Source: Herbidospora daliensis
GTDB taxonomy: Bacteria; Actinomycetota; Actinomycetes; Streptosporangiales; Streptosporangiaceae
DNA: 64,000 bases
Assembly: GCF_001570585.1 (NCBI RefSeq)
Contig: NZ_BBXF01000002.1
Location: 1,624,077 to 1,688,076, forward strand
Reading direction: 5' to 3'
The notes under the pieces were generated by a model. It did no database searches. It worked only from the letters and a program-made list of their open reading frames with translations, and had not been told where the DNA came from. The position numbers and the translations under genes were made by a program. Of the stretch, positions 1 through 18,216 are shown piece by piece (position 1 is the first letter of the stretch; each line of letters begins with the position of its first letter).

Positions 1-1976
<1,976 letters not shown>

Positions 1977-1991
1977 GGGGGAATTTAGTAC

Positions 1992-5867
<3,876 letters not shown>

Positions 5868-5885
5868 TCATCTGAGGTTCATCAC

Positions 5886-5919
5886 GGAAGCCCGGCCCCG
5901 GCCGGGCTTCCGGCATTTT
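5886..5919 (+). terminator. Intrinsic terminator after rpoC
   Basis: GGAAGCCCGGCC and its exact reverse complement GGCCGGGCTTCC (5886-5911) surround a two-base centre, so the effective stem is 11-12 bp with a CC/CCCC turn. ATTTTC follows. The position 18 bases after the rpoC stop and before the str promoter region supports a terminator separating rpoBC from rpsL. Confidence 0.85.
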
Positions 5920-5936
5920 CACCCCTCATCGCGCGG

Positions 5937-5942
5937 TATAGT
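5937..5942 (+). promoter_or_regulatory. Possible distal str promoter (-10 only)
   Basis: TATAGT is a good -10 hexamer for the principal sigma factor. The -35 is poor: TTTTC lies 15-17 bases upstream inside the tail of the rpoC terminator. A TTGACA overlaps its end at 5942 but has no -10 at the right distance. This is a weaker candidate than the promoter at 6029. Confidence 0.3.
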
Positions 5943-6028
5943 TGACACGGACTCAATCACGGCCTGCGTTCGAAGGCGGGCCGCGGGACTCAAGGTACGA
6001 ATCCCGACGACCCGTAATCGCGATCGTT

Positions 6029-6057
6029 TTGACGTGTCGCTACCGGCTGGGTAGTCT
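6029..6057 (+). promoter_or_regulatory. Promoter of the str operon (rpsL)
   Basis: TTGACG (6029-6034), a 17-base spacer and TAGTCT (6052-6057) make a near-consensus promoter for the principal (HrdB-type) sigma factor. Predicted initiation is near 6064, giving a leader of about 230 bases before rpsL. The 428-base gap 5868-6295 otherwise holds the rpoC terminator, a hairpin at 6068-6085, and a small hairpin CCGACC/GGTCGG at 6184-6200. No gene was seen in it. Confidence 0.7.
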
Positions 6058-6067
6058 TCTCTTTCGT

Positions 6068-6085
6068 GCCCATGGGTTCATGGGC
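6068..6085 (+). promoter_or_regulatory. Hairpin at the 5' end of the str leader
   Basis: GCCCATG (6068-6074), loop GGTT, CATGGGC (6079-6085): a perfect 7-bp stem that begins within about 5 bases of the predicted transcript start. It could stabilise the 5' end of the abundant str mRNA or serve in feedback control by S7 or another product. Function is inference only. Confidence 0.4.
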
Positions 6086-6295
6086 CCAACACGCGTGCGC
6101 GCAGCTTGTCAGCGAAGCGCGCCGTGTGCCCCTGGTTCCCGATTTCCAGGTCCGGGGTGTTGCGCCAACAGTGCGCGACACGCCCGACCGCGTGGGTCGG
6201 CGGAGAGGGAAAACCAGCAGGTCATGACACCGGCAGTACCTGCGAATAAGCATGTTCACGATTCACCGGCGAAGGCACGAAACGGAGTTGTTGTA

Positions 6296-6670
6296 GTGCC
6301 CACGATTCAGCAGTTGGTCCGAAAGGGCCGGCAGGACAAGGTCTCCAAGACCAAGACTCCTGCGCTCAAGGGCAGCCCCCAGCGGCGCGGCGTCTGCACC
6401 CGCGTCTACACCACCACCCCGAAGAAGCCGAACTCGGCGCTTCGTAAGGTCGCGCGTGTTCGCCTGACCAACGGCATCGAGGTCACCGCATACATCCCGG
6501 GCGTCGGCCACAACCTCCAGGAGCACAGCATCGTGCTCGTGCGTGGCGGTCGTGTGAAGGACCTCCCCGGCGTTCGCTACAAGATCATCCGCGGCTCGCT
6601 CGACACCCAGGGCGTCCGCAACCGCAAGCAGGCTCGTTCCCGCTACGGCGCCAAGAAGGAGAAGAAGTAA
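6296..6670 (+). CDS. rpsL: 30S ribosomal protein S12
   Basis: Decoding-centre protein of the 30S subunit, 124 residues. GTG start at 6296 with GGAG eight bases upstream; an open frame extends further 5' into the leader but has no S12 homology. The streptomycin-site residues are wild type: Lys43 in TTPKKPNS and Lys88 in GRVKDLPG. First gene of the str operon; its TAA shares one base with the rpsG ATG. Confidence 0.97.
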   Translation: MPTIQQLVRKGRQDKVSKTKTPALKGSPQRRGVCTRVYTTTPKKPNSALRKVARVRLTNGIEVTAYIPGVGHNLQEHSIVLVRGGRVKDLPGVRYKIIRGSLDTQGVRNRKQARSRYGAKKEKK

Positions 6671-7140
6671 TGCCTCGCAAGGGTTCTCCTGGCCGCCGCC
6701 AGCTCATGGCCGACCCGGTGTACAACTCGCCGCTGGTCACCGCCCTGATCAACAAGGTTCTCCTCGACGGCAAGCGCTCGATCGCCCAGTCGATCGTGTA
6801 CGGCGCCCTCGAGGGCTGCAAGGACAAGACCGGCAACGACCCGGTCGTCACGCTGAAGCGCGCCCTGGACAACGTGAAGCCGACCCTCGAGGTCCGCAGC
6901 CGCCGTGTCGGTGGCGCGACCTACCAGGTCCCGGTCGAGGTCCGCGCCGCGCGCAGCACCACGCTGGCCCTCCGCTGGCTGGTGCAGTACTCGCGTGCAC
7001 GGCGCGAGAAGACCATGACCGAGCGCCTCATGAACGAGCTCCTCGACGCCAGCAACGGCCTCGGGGCGAGCGTGAAGAAGCGCGAGGACACCCACAAGAT
7101 GGCCGAGTCCAACAAGGCCTTCGCCCACTACCGCTGGTAG
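6670..7140 (+). CDS. rpsG: 30S ribosomal protein S7
   Basis: Primary 16S rRNA-binding protein that nucleates the 30S head, 156 residues, the standard length. It starts [10 protein letters not shown] at the ATG overlapping the rpsL stop (TAATG), which implies translational coupling. The conserved central [22 protein letters not shown]-type region is present (read as ALDNVKP and EVRSRRVGG). Second gene of the str operon, 39 bases before fusA. Confidence 0.97.
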   Translation: MPRKGSPGRRQLMADPVYNSPLVTALINKVLLDGKRSIAQSIVYGALEGCKDKTGNDPVVTLKRALDNVKPTLEVRSRRVGGATYQVPVEVRAARSTTLALRWLVQYSRARREKTMTERLMNELLDASNGLGASVKKREDTHKMAESNKAFAHYRW

Positions 7141-7179
7141 TCGGCGGATTTTCGACGAGACGACGAGGACGCGAGAGAA

Positions 7180-9273
<2,094 letters not shown>

Positions 9274-9364
9274 CACCTCGCCAGCGTCCGGCCGCCACGT
9301 CAGTGACGGCCGGACGGGACCGGGCGATTGTAGTCAAGTCAGAAATCTCTAAGGAGACAGAGCA

Positions 9365-10558
<1,194 letters not shown>

Positions 10559-10563
10559 TACCC

Positions 10564-10593
10564 GATGGCCGGGTCCCTGCGGACCCGGCCATC
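10564..10593 (+). terminator. Terminator after tuf
   Basis: GATGGCCGGGTCC (10564-10576), loop CTGC, GGACCCGGCCATC (10581-10593): a perfect 13-bp stem five bases after the tuf stop. The T-tract is weak (ACATTG). The 164-base gap to rpsJ also holds a 6-bp hairpin CTTCGG/CCGAAG (10626-10641). No convincing promoter hexamers were found for rpsJ. Confidence 0.8.
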
Positions 10594-10722
10594 ACATTGC
10601 TCCACCTGCCGTGATCCCGCAGCCGCTTCGGGTCTCCGAAGTGACTGCCGGATCACGGACACATAGCGGCAACCTGCCGCACGTTACTTGTTCAGACGAC
10701 AGCGAAGGACACCGAGGCCATT

Positions 10723-11031
10723 ATGGCGGGACAGAAGATCCGCATTCGGCTCAAGGCCTATGACCACGAGGTCATCGACAGCTCGGCCAAGAAGATCGTC
10801 GAGACGGTGACGCGTACGGGCGCCAAGGTCGCGGGCCCGGTGCCCCTGCCGACCGAGAAGAACGTGTACTGCGTGATCCGTTCGCCGCACAAGTACAAGG
10901 ACAGCCGCGAGCACTTTGAGATGCGTACGCACAAGCGGCTGATTGACATCATCGACCCGACGCCCAAGACCGTCGACTCGCTCATGCGGCTCGACCTGCC
11001 TGCCGGCGTCGACATCTCGATCAAGCTCTGA
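10723..11031 (+). CDS. rpsJ: 30S ribosomal protein S10
   Basis: 102 residues, standard length. Part of the 30S head and, as NusE, a partner in transcription antitermination. ATG start [19 protein letters not shown]. The [20 protein letters not shown] loop (20 residues) is present. First gene of the S10 operon; rplC begins 14 bases later. Confidence 0.97.
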   Translation: MAGQKIRIRLKAYDHEVIDSSAKKIVETVTRTGAKVAGPVPLPTEKNVYCVIRSPHKYKDSREHFEMRTHKRLIDIIDPTPKTVDSLMRLDLPAGVDISIKL

Positions 11032-11045
11032 GGGAACGCACTGAC

Positions 11046-11699
11046 ATGGCTAACCAGATCAAGGGCGTCCTGGGCAAGAAGCTCGGCATGACCCAGGTCT
11101 TCGACGACGGCAACCGGATCGTTCCGGTCACCGTCGTGGAGGCCGGTCCGTGCGTGGTGACCCGGGTCCGCACTCCCGAGCGCGACGGCTACTCGGCCAT
11201 CCAGCTCGGCTTCGGTCAGATCGACCCGCGCAAGGTGAACAAGCCGCTGGGCGACTACCTGCGCAAGCACGACATCACGCCGCGCCGCTACTTCGTCGAG
11301 GTCCGCACCGACGACGCCTCCGAGTACACGCTCGGCCAGGAAGTCACCGCCGGCACCTTCGAGGCCGGCCAGTTCGTGGACGTCACGGGCAAGAGCAAGG
11401 GCAAGGGCTTCGCGGGTGTCATGAAGCGTCACGGCTTCAAGGGCCTGGGCGCCTCGCACGGTACCCAGCGCAAGCACCGTTCGCCCGGCTCCATCGGTGG
11501 CTGCGCCACCCCGGGCCGCGTCTTCAAGGGTCTGCGCATGGCCGGTCGGATGGGCAACGTCCGCACCACCATCCAGAGCCTGAAGGTGCACGCCGTCGAC
11601 GCCGAGAAGGGCCTCATCCTGATCAAGGGTGCGATCCCCGGCGCCAACGGCAGCCTGGTCCTCATCCGCACCGCTGCCAAGAAGGGGGCTGCCAAGTGA
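11046..11699 (+). CDS. rplC: 50S ribosomal protein L3
   Basis: Early-assembly 23S rRNA-binding protein whose loop approaches the peptidyl-transferase centre. 217 residues, the usual size. It starts [19 protein letters not shown] and keeps the [16 protein letters not shown] loop. ATG start after GAGGGAAC. The TGA overlaps the GTG of rplD (GTGA), so the two are coupled. Confidence 0.97.
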   Translation: MANQIKGVLGKKLGMTQVFDDGNRIVPVTVVEAGPCVVTRVRTPERDGYSAIQLGFGQIDPRKVNKPLGDYLRKHDITPRRYFVEVRTDDASEYTLGQEVTAGTFEAGQFVDVTGKSKGKGFAGVMKRHGFKGLGASHGTQRKHRSPGSIGGCATPGRVFKGLRMAGRMGNVRTTIQSLKVHAVDAEKGLILIKGAIPGANGSLVLIRTAAKKGAAK

Positions 11700-12343
11700 G
11701 CACCATTGACGTCCTCGACGCGAGCGGCGCCAAGACCGGCGACTCGGTCGACCTGCCCGAGAGCATCTTCGGCGCCAAGGTCAACGTGCCGCTGATCCAC
11801 CAGGTCGTCGTGGCCCAGCTGGCGGCTCGCCGCCAGGGCACCCACGCCACCAAGACCCGCGGCGACGTGTCCGGCGGCGGCAAGAAGCCGTACCGCCAGA
11901 AGGGCACCGGCCGGGCCCGTCAGGGTTCGACCCGCGCGCCGCAGTTCACCGGCGGTGGCACCGTCCACGGTCCGCAGCCGCGTTCGTACGTGCAGCGCAC
12001 GCCCAAGAAGATGAAGGCCGCGGCCCTGCGCCAGGCCCTGTCCGACCGGGCCGGCGGCAACCTCGTCCACGTCGTGAGCTCCCTGGTCAGCGGCGAGACG
12101 CCGAAGACCAAGGCCGCTCTCGAGGCGCTCCGTAAGATCACCGGCTCGCGCAGCGTGCTCGTGGTCGTCACCGAGCACGACGAGCTGACCTGGCTGAGCC
12201 TGCGCAACGCCCCGGAGGTCCACCTCCTGGACGCCGGCCAGCTGAACACGTACGACGTGCTCTGCAGCGACGCCGTCGTCTTCACCAAGGAGGCCTACGA
12301 CCAGGTCGTGGCCCGCCTGGAGAGCGGTAAGGAAGACGCCTGA
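11696..12343 (+). CDS. rplD: 50S ribosomal protein L4
   Basis: Lines part of the peptide exit tunnel. 215 residues from the GTG at 11696, which overlaps the rplC stop by four bases. The open frame runs further upstream inside rplC, but homology starts at [15 protein letters not shown]. The tunnel loop [16 protein letters not shown] (about 63-78) is intact, where macrolide-resistance changes would fall. The TGA overlaps the rplW ATG by one base. The S10 leader autoregulation known in enterobacteria cannot be assumed here. Confidence 0.96.
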   Translation: MSTIDVLDASGAKTGDSVDLPESIFGAKVNVPLIHQVVVAQLAARRQGTHATKTRGDVSGGGKKPYRQKGTGRARQGSTRAPQFTGGGTVHGPQPRSYVQRTPKKMKAAALRQALSDRAGGNLVHVVSSLVSGETPKTKAALEALRKITGSRSVLVVVTEHDELTWLSLRNAPEVHLLDAGQLNTYDVLCSDAVVFTKEAYDQVVARLESGKEDA

Positions 12344-12645
12344 TGGACAAGATCACCGACCCGCGCGACATCATCATCAAGCCGATCGTCTCTGAGAAGA
12401 GCTACGGCCTGATCGACGAGCACAACAAGTACACGTTCCTGGTCAAGCAGGGTGTGAACAAGACGCAGGTGAAGATCGCCATCGAGCAGATCTTCGGTGT
12501 GAAGGTCACCGGCGTCAACACCATCAACCGCCAGGGCAAGCGCAAGCGCACCCGCTTCGGCTACGGCCAGCGCCCGGGTACCAAGCGCGCGATCGTCAGC
12601 CTTGCGGAGGGCGAGCGCATCGACATCTTCGGCCAAATCGGCTGA
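12343..12645 (+). CDS. rplW: 50S ribosomal protein L23
   Basis: Sits at the tunnel exit and forms the docking site for trigger factor and SRP. 100 residues, starting [20 protein letters not shown], with the [14 protein letters not shown]-like loop read as [12 protein letters not shown]. Its ATG overlaps the rplD stop (TGATG). It is followed by a 185-base gap with extensive inverted repeats before rplB, which is unusual inside this operon. Confidence 0.96.
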   Translation: MDKITDPRDIIIKPIVSEKSYGLIDEHNKYTFLVKQGVNKTQVKIAIEQIFGVKVTGVNTINRQGKRKRTRFGYGQRPGTKRAIVSLAEGERIDIFGQIG

Positions 12646-12693
12646 TCAGGGCTTCACCGCTTTCGTGGCGGTAGGCCAGACGTGTAGGTGGTT

Positions 12694-12805
12694 GTTTGGC
12701 CGCGCGGGTGTCTGGACTGAGGAGCGCAGGGGAGCGAAGCGACCCGAAGCGACGAGGGAAGACACCCGCTGAAAGCGGCCAAACCCGCCGTGCCGAAGGC
12801 ACGGC
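12694..12805 (+). other. Long-range structured RNA/repeat element in the S10 operon
   Basis: GTTTGGCCGC (12694-12703) pairs perfectly with GCGGCCAAAC (12775-12784). The directly adjoining GCGGGTGTCT (12704-12713) pairs perfectly with AGACACCCGC (12760-12769). The 3' arm has a 5-base bulge TGAAA. The enclosed 46 bases hold the near-repeats GGAGCGCAGG, GGAGCGAAGCGAC and CCGAAGCGACGAGGG. A second perfect hairpin GCCGTGCC-GAA-GGCACGGC (12787-12805) ends 25 bases before the rplB start. It could be an RNA regulator of rplB and downstream genes, a processing site, or a REP-like genomic repeat. Confidence 0.65.
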
Positions 12806-12830
12806 AATTAGACAGGGATGAACGAAAAAG

Positions 12831-13667
12831 ATGGGCATCCGTAAATACAAGCCGACGACCCCGGGTCGCCGCGGCGCGAGCGTCTCGGACTTCTCCGAGA
12901 TCACGCGCAGCACGCCCGAGAAGTCGCTGCTTGCCCCCCTGCACAGCAAGGGCGGCCGTAACGTCCACGGGCGGGTCACCGCTCGGCACCAGGGTGGCGG
13001 CCACAAGCGGGCGTACCGGATCATCGACTTCCGACGCCACGACAAGGACGGGATCCCGGCCAAGGTCGCTCACATCGAGTACGACCCGAACCGCACCTCC
13101 CGCATCGCTCTGCTGCACTACGCCGACGGCGAGAAGCGCTACATCCTCGCGCCGACCGGCATCAAGCAGGGCGACAAGATCGAGAACGGCCCCGGGGCCG
13201 ACATCAAGCCGGGCAACTGCCTGCCGCTCCGCAACATCCCGACCGGTACCTTCATCCACGCGGTGGAGCTCCGTCCGGGTGGTGGCGCCAAGCTCGGCCG
13301 CAGCGCCGGCGCGCAGATCCAGCTCCTCGCCAAGGAGGGCATGTACGCCACGCTGCGTATGCCGTCCGGTGAGATGCGCCAGGTCGACATCCGCTGCCGG
13401 GCGTCGATCGGCCAGGTCGGCAACGCCGAGCAGGCCAACATCAACTGGGGTAAGGCCGGCCGTATGCGGTGGAAGGGCAAGCGCCCGACCGTCCGTGGTG
13501 TCGCCATGAACCCGGTCGACCACCCGCACGGCGGTGGTGAGGGCAAGACCTCCGGTGGTCGCCACCCGGTGAACCCGAAGGGCAAGCCCGAGGGCCGCAC
13601 CCGCCAGGCCAACAAGGCCAGCGACCGCCTGATCATCCGGCGTCGGAGCAAGAGGAAGAAGCGGTAG
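12831..13667 (+). CDS. rplB: 50S ribosomal protein L2
   Basis: Essential for subunit joining and peptidyl transfer. 278 residues, ATG start [15 protein letters not shown], standard length. The C-terminal [13 protein letters not shown] stretch contains the conserved His of the peptidyl-transferase region. Upstream is the paired element at 12694-12805. AGGG about 14 bases before the ATG is the nearest Shine-Dalgarno-like sequence, so initiation may depend on the leader structure. Confidence 0.97.
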   Translation: MGIRKYKPTTPGRRGASVSDFSEITRSTPEKSLLAPLHSKGGRNVHGRVTARHQGGGHKRAYRIIDFRRHDKDGIPAKVAHIEYDPNRTSRIALLHYADGEKRYILAPTGIKQGDKIENGPGADIKPGNCLPLRNIPTGTFIHAVELRPGGGAKLGRSAGAQIQLLAKEGMYATLRMPSGEMRQVDIRCRASIGQVGNAEQANINWGKAGRMRWKGKRPTVRGVAMNPVDHPHGGGEGKTSGGRHPVNPKGKPEGRTRQANKASDRLIIRRRSKRKKR

Positions 13668-13678
13668 GAGCAGCCGAA

Positions 13679-13957
13679 ATGCCACGTAGCCTTAAGAAGG
13701 GTCCCTTCGTGGACGACCACCTTCAGAAGAAGGTCGACGTCCAGAACGAGAAGGGCACCAAGAACGTCATCAAGACGTGGTCGCGGCGCTCCATGATCGT
13801 GCCCGACATGCTCGGCCACACGATCGCCGTCCACGACGGCCGCAAGCACGTCCCGGTGTTCGTCACCGAGTCGATGATCGGCCACAAGCTCGGCGAGTTC
13901 GCGCCCACGCGGACGTTCCGCAGCCACGTCAAGGAAGACCGCCGCAGCCGGCGGTAA
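13679..13957 (+). CDS. rpsS: 30S ribosomal protein S19
   Basis: 30S head protein that contacts S13 and tRNA. 92 residues, [15 protein letters not shown] start and the [19 protein letters not shown] core. It lies 11 bases after rplB in the conserved S10 order. Confidence 0.97.
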   Translation: MPRSLKKGPFVDDHLQKKVDVQNEKGTKNVIKTWSRRSMIVPDMLGHTIAVHDGRKHVPVFVTESMIGHKLGEFAPTRTFRSHVKEDRRSRR

Positions 13958-13987
13958 GCGTCCTTCGAAAAGCAATAGGAGACAGCG

Positions 13988-14341
13988 ATGGAAGCCAGGG
14001 CACAGGCGCGGTACGCGCGCCACACGCCCCGGAAGGCCCGCCGCGTGGTGGACCTCATTCGCGGCCTGGGCGCTTCGGAGGCGCAGGCCGTGCTGCAGTT
14101 CGCGCCGCAGGCGGCGAGCGAGACCGTTTACAAGGTCCTCTCGTCCGCGATCGCGAACGCCGAGCACAACTTCAAGCTCGACCGCGAGACGCTGGTCGTG
14201 AGCCGCGCGTGGGTCGACGAGGGCCCGACGCTCAAGCGGTTCCGCCCCCGCGCTCAGGGTCGCGCCTATCGGATCAACAAGCGGACCAGCCACATCACCG
14301 TGATCGTGGAGTCCCGCGAGCCGAAGGGGAGGGCCCGCTAG
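13988..14341 (+). CDS. rplV: 50S ribosomal protein L22
   Basis: Contacts all six 23S domains and lines the exit tunnel. 117 residues from ATG after AGGAGAC. The beta-hairpin region [20 protein letters not shown] (20 residues) is intact. The TAG shares a base with the GTG of rpsC. Confidence 0.97.
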   Translation: MEARAQARYARHTPRKARRVVDLIRGLGASEAQAVLQFAPQAASETVYKVLSSAIANAEHNFKLDRETLVVSRAWVDEGPTLKRFRPRAQGRAYRINKRTSHITVIVESREPKGRAR

Positions 14342-15195
14342 TGGGTCAGAAGGTTAACCCGCACGGGTTCCGCCTCGGCATCACGACCGACTTCAAGAGC
14401 CGGTGGTACGCCGACAAGCTCTACAAGTCGTACGTCGCCGAGGACGTGGCGATCCGCCGCATGCTGCAGAAGGGCATGGAGCGGGCCGGCATTTCCAAGG
14501 TCGAGATCGAGCGCACGACCGACCGCGTCCAGGTCGACATCCACACCGCCCGGCCGGGCATCGTCATCGGCCGTCGTGGTGCGGAGGCCGACCGCATCCG
14601 CGGCGACCTGGAGAAGCTGACGAAGAAGCAGGTTCAGCTCAACATCCTCGAGGTCAAGAACCCCGAGATCGACGCGCAGCTCGTCGCGCAGGGCGTGGCC
14701 GAGCAGCTCTCCAGCCGTGTCTCGTTCCGTCGTGCCATGCGCAAGGCGATGCAGTCCGCGATGAAGAGCGGCGCCAAGGGCATCCGGGTCGCGTGCTCGG
14801 GTCGTCTGGGCGGCGCGGAGATGTCGCGCTCGGAGTTCTACCGCGAGGGCCGCGTGCCCCTGCACACGCTCCGCGCCGACATCGACTACGGCTTCTACGA
14901 GGCCAAGACGACCTTCGGCCGCATCGGCGTGAAGGTCTGGATCTACAAGGGCGAGGCCCCGACCAGCCGCGCCGAGCGTGAGGCCGCCGCTGCCGGCGCC
15001 CGCGCCGGTGGCCAGCGTCGCGACAACGACCGTCGTGGCGGCGGCGCCGAGCGTCCCCGTCGTGGCGGCGGCGACCGTCCGCGCCGCGGTGGCGCCGGTG
15101 CCGGTCGTGGCGACCGCGCCCCCCGTAATGAGGCGGCCGCCCAGGCCGCCCCCGAGACCGGCCCGGCGGAGCAGCCGGGTGCTGAAGGGAGCTGA
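14341..15195 (+). CDS. rpsC: 30S ribosomal protein S3 with RGG-rich tail
   Basis: 284 residues from the GTG at 14341, which overlaps the rplV stop; the frame is open further 5' but [15 protein letters not shown] is the family N-terminus. The KH domain carries [13 protein letters not shown] (about 75-87). After about residue 210 the protein continues into a low-complexity tail of Arg/Gly/Asp repeats (RRGGG, RPRRGGG) and then an Ala/Glu/Pro end. Such tails are common in actinobacterial S3. S3 forms part of the mRNA entry-site helicase. Confidence 0.96.
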   Translation: MGQKVNPHGFRLGITTDFKSRWYADKLYKSYVAEDVAIRRMLQKGMERAGISKVEIERTTDRVQVDIHTARPGIVIGRRGAEADRIRGDLEKLTKKQVQLNILEVKNPEIDAQLVAQGVAEQLSSRVSFRRAMRKAMQSAMKSGAKGIRVACSGRLGGAEMSRSEFYREGRVPLHTLRADIDYGFYEAKTTFGRIGVKVWIYKGEAPTSRAEREAAAAGARAGGQRRDNDRRGGGAERPRRGGGDRPRRGGAGAGRGDRAPRNEAAAQAAPETGPAEQPGAEGS

Positions 15196-15197
15196 CC

Positions 15198-15617
15198 ATG
15201 CTGATCCCGCGCAGGGTCAAGCACCGCAAGCAGCACCGGCCTGACCGCAGCGGTGCCGCCAAGGGCGGAACCCGGGTCGTGTTCGGCGAGTTCGGCATTC
15301 AGGCGCTTGAGCACTCCTACGTGACCAACCGCCAGATCGAGTCGGCTCGTATCGCCATGACCCGGCACATCAAGCGTGGCGGCAAGGTGTGGATCAACAT
15401 CTACCCCGACCGTCCCCTCACCAAGAAGCCCGCGGAAACGCGAATGGGTTCCGGTAAGGGTTCGCCCGAGTGGTGGATCGCCAACGTCAAGCCCGGTCGC
15501 GTCATGTTCGAGCTGTCGGGTGTCGCCGAGCCCATCGCCCGTGAGGCGCTGCGCCGTGCGATGCACAAGCTCCCCATGAAGTGCCGGTTCGTCAAGCGTG
15601 AAGTGGGTGAGGCGTGA
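15198..15617 (+). CDS. rplP: 50S ribosomal protein L16
   Basis: 139 residues; organises the A-site tRNA region of the 50S. Starts [15 protein letters not shown] and contains [20 protein letters not shown] (20 residues), including the conserved Arg region near the evernimicin site. Two bases after rpsC. The TGA overlaps the rpmC ATG. Confidence 0.96.
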   Translation: MLIPRRVKHRKQHRPDRSGAAKGGTRVVFGEFGIQALEHSYVTNRQIESARIAMTRHIKRGGKVWINIYPDRPLTKKPAETRMGSGKGSPEWWIANVKPGRVMFELSGVAEPIAREALRRAMHKLPMKCRFVKREVGEA

Positions 15618-15853
15618 TGGCTAAGGGCCTGACCGCCGGTGAGCTGCGCGTGGAGGACGGGGAGGTGCTCGTCCAGAAGCTCAAGGAGGCCAAGGAGGAG
15701 CTGTTCAACCTCCGCTTCCAGGCTGCGACCGGTCAGTTGGAGAGCCACGGGCGGCTGCGCGCCGTCCGCCGTGAGATCGCCCGTATCTACACCGTGATGC
15801 GCGAGCGCGAGCTTGGAATCGTCACGGTCGAGAAGGAGTCGAGCGATGGCTGA
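15617..15853 (+). CDS. rpmC: 50S ribosomal protein L29
   Basis: 78 residues from the ATG that overlaps the rplP TGA (TGATG); a GTG three bases upstream is possible but less likely. Sits at the tunnel exit beside L23. Contains [16 protein letters not shown] and [15 protein letters not shown]. It overlaps the start of rpsQ by 8 bases. Confidence 0.95.
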   Translation: MAKGLTAGELRVEDGEVLVQKLKEAKEELFNLRFQAATGQLESHGRLRAVRREIARIYTVMRERELGIVTVEKESSDG

Positions 15854-16139
15854 AACAACTGAGAACGTCGAGACCACCGAGAAGACCGCGCGGAACTACC
15901 GCAAGACCCGTGAGGGTCTGGTCGTCAGCGACAAGATGGACAAGACCGTCGTCGTCGCCGTCGAGGACCGCGTGAAGCACCCGCTGTACGGCAAGGTCAT
16001 CCGCCGTACGACCAAGTACAAGGCCCACGACGAGGAGAACACCGCCGGCGTCGGCGACCGTGTCCTCCTCATGGAGACCCGGCCGCTGTCGGCGACGAAG
16101 CGCTGGCGCGTGGTCGAGATCCTCGAGCGGGCCAAGTAA
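15846..16139 (+). CDS. rpsQ: 30S ribosomal protein S17
   Basis: 97 residues from the ATG at 15846, inside the last codons of rpmC. An in-frame earlier start exists, but the downstream ATG gives the family-like protein. The N-terminus has a Thr/Glu-rich stretch ([15 protein letters not shown]), then the core [20 protein letters not shown]. Binds 16S rRNA in the 30S body. Last gene of the S10 operon before a 192-base spacer. Confidence 0.95.
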   Translation: MAETTENVETTEKTARNYRKTREGLVVSDKMDKTVVVAVEDRVKHPLYGKVIRRTTKYKAHDEENTAGVGDRVLLMETRPLSATKRWRVVEILERAK

Positions 16140-16160
16140 CATAACGCGATCGCGCCTCGT

Positions 16161-16186
16161 GGGGGCCGTGCTTCGGCCCGGCCCCC
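16161..16186 (+). terminator. Hairpin at the S10/spc operon junction
   Basis: GGGGGCCG (16161-16168) pairs with CGGCCCCC (16179-16186), 22 bases after rpsQ. There is no T-tract, so termination may be partial. The position matches the classical S10/spc boundary (rpsQ | rplN). Confidence 0.5.
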
Positions 16187-16284
16187 ATGACGGTGTCCAA
16201 GGAGCCTCCCGTACGGGTGGTTCGCCCGCGGCGGCGGCTGTTCCCAGCTGGCGTCGAGGGACAAGACATGTAGGTTCGGCCAGG

Positions 16285-16302
16285 CTCGGGGCCCGCCCCG
16301 AG
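16285..16302 (+). promoter_or_regulatory. Hairpin in the rplN leader
   Basis: CTCGGGG (16285-16291), loop CCCG, CCCCGAG (16296-16302): a perfect 7-bp stem 30 bases before the rplN start. TAGGTT at 16271-16276 could be a -10 hexamer for a spc promoter, but no -35 of quality precedes it. Regulatory role is inference. Confidence 0.35.
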
Positions 16303-16331
16303 AACCGGCACGACACATCAGGAGTTCAGCT

Positions 16332-16700
16332 GTGATTCAGCAGGAGTCGCGACTCAAGGTCGCCGACAACACGGGTGCCAAGGAGATCCTCTGCATCCGC
16401 GTTCTCGGTGGCTCTGGGCGTCGCTACGCCGGGATCGGCGACATCATCGTCGCCACCGTCAAGGACGCGATCCCCGGCGGCGGTGTGAAGAAGGGTGACG
16501 TCGTCAAGGCCGTCATCGTCCGCACCGTCAAGGAGCGCCGCCGTCAGGACGGGTCGTACATCAAGTTCGACGAGAACGCCGCGGTCATCATCAAGGACAG
16601 TGGCGACCCCCGGGGCACGCGTATTTTCGGGCCGGTCGGCCGCGAGCTGCGTGACAAGAAGTTCATGCGCATCATCTCGCTGGCGCCGGAGGTGCTCTAA
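16332..16700 (+). CDS. rplN: 50S ribosomal protein L14
   Basis: 122 residues, standard length; forms an intersubunit bridge and binds RsfS. GTG start with GGAG eight bases upstream ([18 protein letters not shown]). First gene of the spc operon. rplX begins directly after the TAA. Confidence 0.97.
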   Translation: MIQQESRLKVADNTGAKEILCIRVLGGSGRRYAGIGDIIVATVKDAIPGGGVKKGDVVKAVIVRTVKERRRQDGSYIKFDENAAVIIKDSGDPRGTRIFGPVGRELRDKKFMRIISLAPEVL

Positions 16701-16973
16701 ATGGGGAAGCTGCACGTGAAGAAGGGTGACCTGGTTCAGGTCATCGCGGGCAAGGACAAGGGCGCCAAGGGCCGGGTCATCGCCGCGCTGCCGACCGAGG
16801 ATCGTGTGATCGTCGCCGGCGTGAACATGATCAAGAAGCACTCGAAGGAGACCAACCAGGGTCCCCGCGGCGCCAAGGAAGGCGGCGTCACCACCCTGGA
16901 GGCCCCCATCCACGTGAGCAACGTCAAGAAGCTCAAGGATGACGAGAAGCCGAAGGACGAGGACGCCAAGTGA
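16701..16973 (+). CDS. rplX: 50S ribosomal protein L24, short C-terminus
   Basis: Assembly-initiator protein with an N-terminal KOW motif ([19 protein letters not shown], about 6-24). 90 residues, against about 105 in other actinobacteria as I recall them. After the conserved [12 protein letters not shown] (about 67-78) the usual strand pair (a VGYRFD-like then KVRVAKRTG-like segment) is missing and replaced by a charged [12 protein letters not shown] end. The GTG of rplE overlaps the stop (GTGA), so no room is left and no frameshift is evident. Confidence 0.92.
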   Translation: MGKLHVKKGDLVQVIAGKDKGAKGRVIAALPTEDRVIVAGVNMIKKHSKETNQGPRGAKEGGVTTLEAPIHVSNVKKLKDDEKPKDEDAK

Positions 16974-17539
16974 CTGCCCAGACCGCTGAGCGGGTGACCC
17001 CCCGTCTCAAGCAGAAGTACCGCGAGGAGATCGCGGCCCAGCTGCGCGAGCAGTTCGGCATCGAGAACGTCATGCTGACCCCCGGTCTCACCAAGATCAA
17101 GGTGAACATGGGCGTCGGCGAGGCCGCTCGCGACTCCAAGCTGATCGAGGGCGCCGTGCGCGACCTCACCGCCATCACCGGCCAGAAGCCGGCCGTCGTC
17201 CGCGCCCGCAAGTCCATCGCGCAGTTCAAGCTGCGTGAGGGCATGCCGATCGGCGCGCACGTCACGCTGCGCGGCGACCGCATGTGGGAGTTCCTCGACC
17301 GCCTGCTGTCGCTGGCCCTGCCGCGTATCCGCGACTTCCGCGGTCTGTCGCCCAAGCAGTTCGACGGGCACGGGAACTACACCTTCGGTCTCACCGAGCA
17401 GGTCATGTTCCACGAGATCGACCAGGACAAGGTCGACCGGCAGCGCGGTATGGACATCACGGTCGTCACGACCGCCCGCACAGACGACGAGGGCCGCGCG
17501 CTGCTGAAGCTGCTCGGGTTCCCGTTCAAGGAGGCCTGA
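16970..17539 (+). CDS. rplE: 50S ribosomal protein L5
   Basis: Binds 5S rRNA and contacts P-site tRNA. 189 residues from a GTG that overlaps the rplX stop by four bases. The core [20 protein letters not shown] and the [20 protein letters not shown] region (20 residues each) are intact. It precedes the zinc-type S14, as in other Gram-positive spc operons. Confidence 0.96.
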   Translation: MTAQTAERVTPRLKQKYREEIAAQLREQFGIENVMLTPGLTKIKVNMGVGEAARDSKLIEGAVRDLTAITGQKPAVVRARKSIAQFKLREGMPIGAHVTLRGDRMWEFLDRLLSLALPRIRDFRGLSPKQFDGHGNYTFGLTEQVMFHEIDQDKVDRQRGMDITVVTTARTDDEGRALLKLLGFPFKEA

Positions 17540-17544
17540 TCCAC

Positions 17545-17730
17545 ATGGCGAAGACGTCACTGAAGGTCAAGGCGGCCCGCAAGCAGAAGTTCGAGGTCCG
17601 GGCGTACACTCGTTGTTCGCGCTGCGGCCGTCCGCGCGCCGTCTACCGCAAGTTCGGCCTGTGCCGCGTGTGCTTCCGCGAGATGGCGCACCGGGGCGAG
17701 CTGCCCGGCATCACCAAGTCCAGCTGGTAA
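17545..17730 (+). CDS. rpsZ: 30S ribosomal protein S14, zinc-binding type
   Basis: 61 residues from ATG at 17545, five bases after rplE. Four cysteines in two CxxC pairs (CSRC at 24-27 and CRVC at 40-43) make it the zinc-binding C+ form. In actinobacteria a zinc-free paralogue elsewhere in the genome can replace this form under Zur control; no such copy is in this window. Binds the 30S head. Confidence 0.95.
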   Translation: MAKTSLKVKAARKQKFEVRAYTRCSRCGRPRAVYRKFGLCRVCFREMAHRGELPGITKSSW

Positions 17731-17799
17731 TTCCAGAGCATCACTACGCCGTAGGTCCCCTTCATTCTTGGGAAACCGCGGCGAGGAGGGCCATCGATC

Positions 17800-18198
17800 A
17801 TGACGATGACCGACCCGATCGCAGACATGCTGACGCGTCTGCGTAACGCGAACTCGGCGTATCACGACACCGTGACCATGCCGTACTCGAAGATCAAGGC
17901 GCACATCGCCGAGATCCTCCAGCAGGAGGGTTACATCCAGTCCTGGAGCGTCGAAGACGCCAAGGTTGGCAAGAACCTCGTGGTGGAGCTGAAGTTCGGC
18001 CCGAGCCGTGAGCGTTCGCTCGCCGGCATCCGCCGGGTTTCGAAGCCCGGTCTGCGGGTTTACGCCAAGAAGGACAACCTGCCCCGAGTCCTGGGCGGGC
18101 TGGGCGTCGCGATCATCTCGACGTCCGGCGGCCTGATGACCGACAAGCAGGCCGGCAAGCGCGGAGTGGGCGGGGAAGTCCTCGCCTACGTCTGGTAA
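17800..18198 (+). CDS. rpsH: 30S ribosomal protein S8
   Basis: 132 residues; binds 16S helix 21 and in enterobacteria represses the spc operon. ATG at 17800 after GAGGAGGG; a second in-frame ATG six bases on ([14 protein letters not shown]) is an alternative. C-terminus [14 protein letters not shown] is typical. Confidence 0.96.
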   Translation: MTMTDPIADMLTRLRNANSAYHDTVTMPYSKIKAHIAEILQQEGYIQSWSVEDAKVGKNLVVELKFGPSRERSLAGIRRVSKPGLRVYAKKDNLPRVLGGLGVAIISTSGGLMTDKQAGKRGVGGEVLAYVW

Positions 18199-18216
18199 GA
18201 GGGGAGGAACCACAGC

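Noticed and set aside
5942-5970. TTGACA at 5942 as a -35 element
   Set aside because: No TAnnnT lies 16-19 bases downstream.
5942-6295. N-terminal extension of S12 by over 100 residues
   Set aside because: The extension is Arg/Pro-rich and absent from S12; the str promoter at 6029-6057 lies inside it.
16920-16985. Frameshift explaining the short L24
   Set aside because: The rplE start overlaps the stop exactly and no other frame continues with L24-like sequence.
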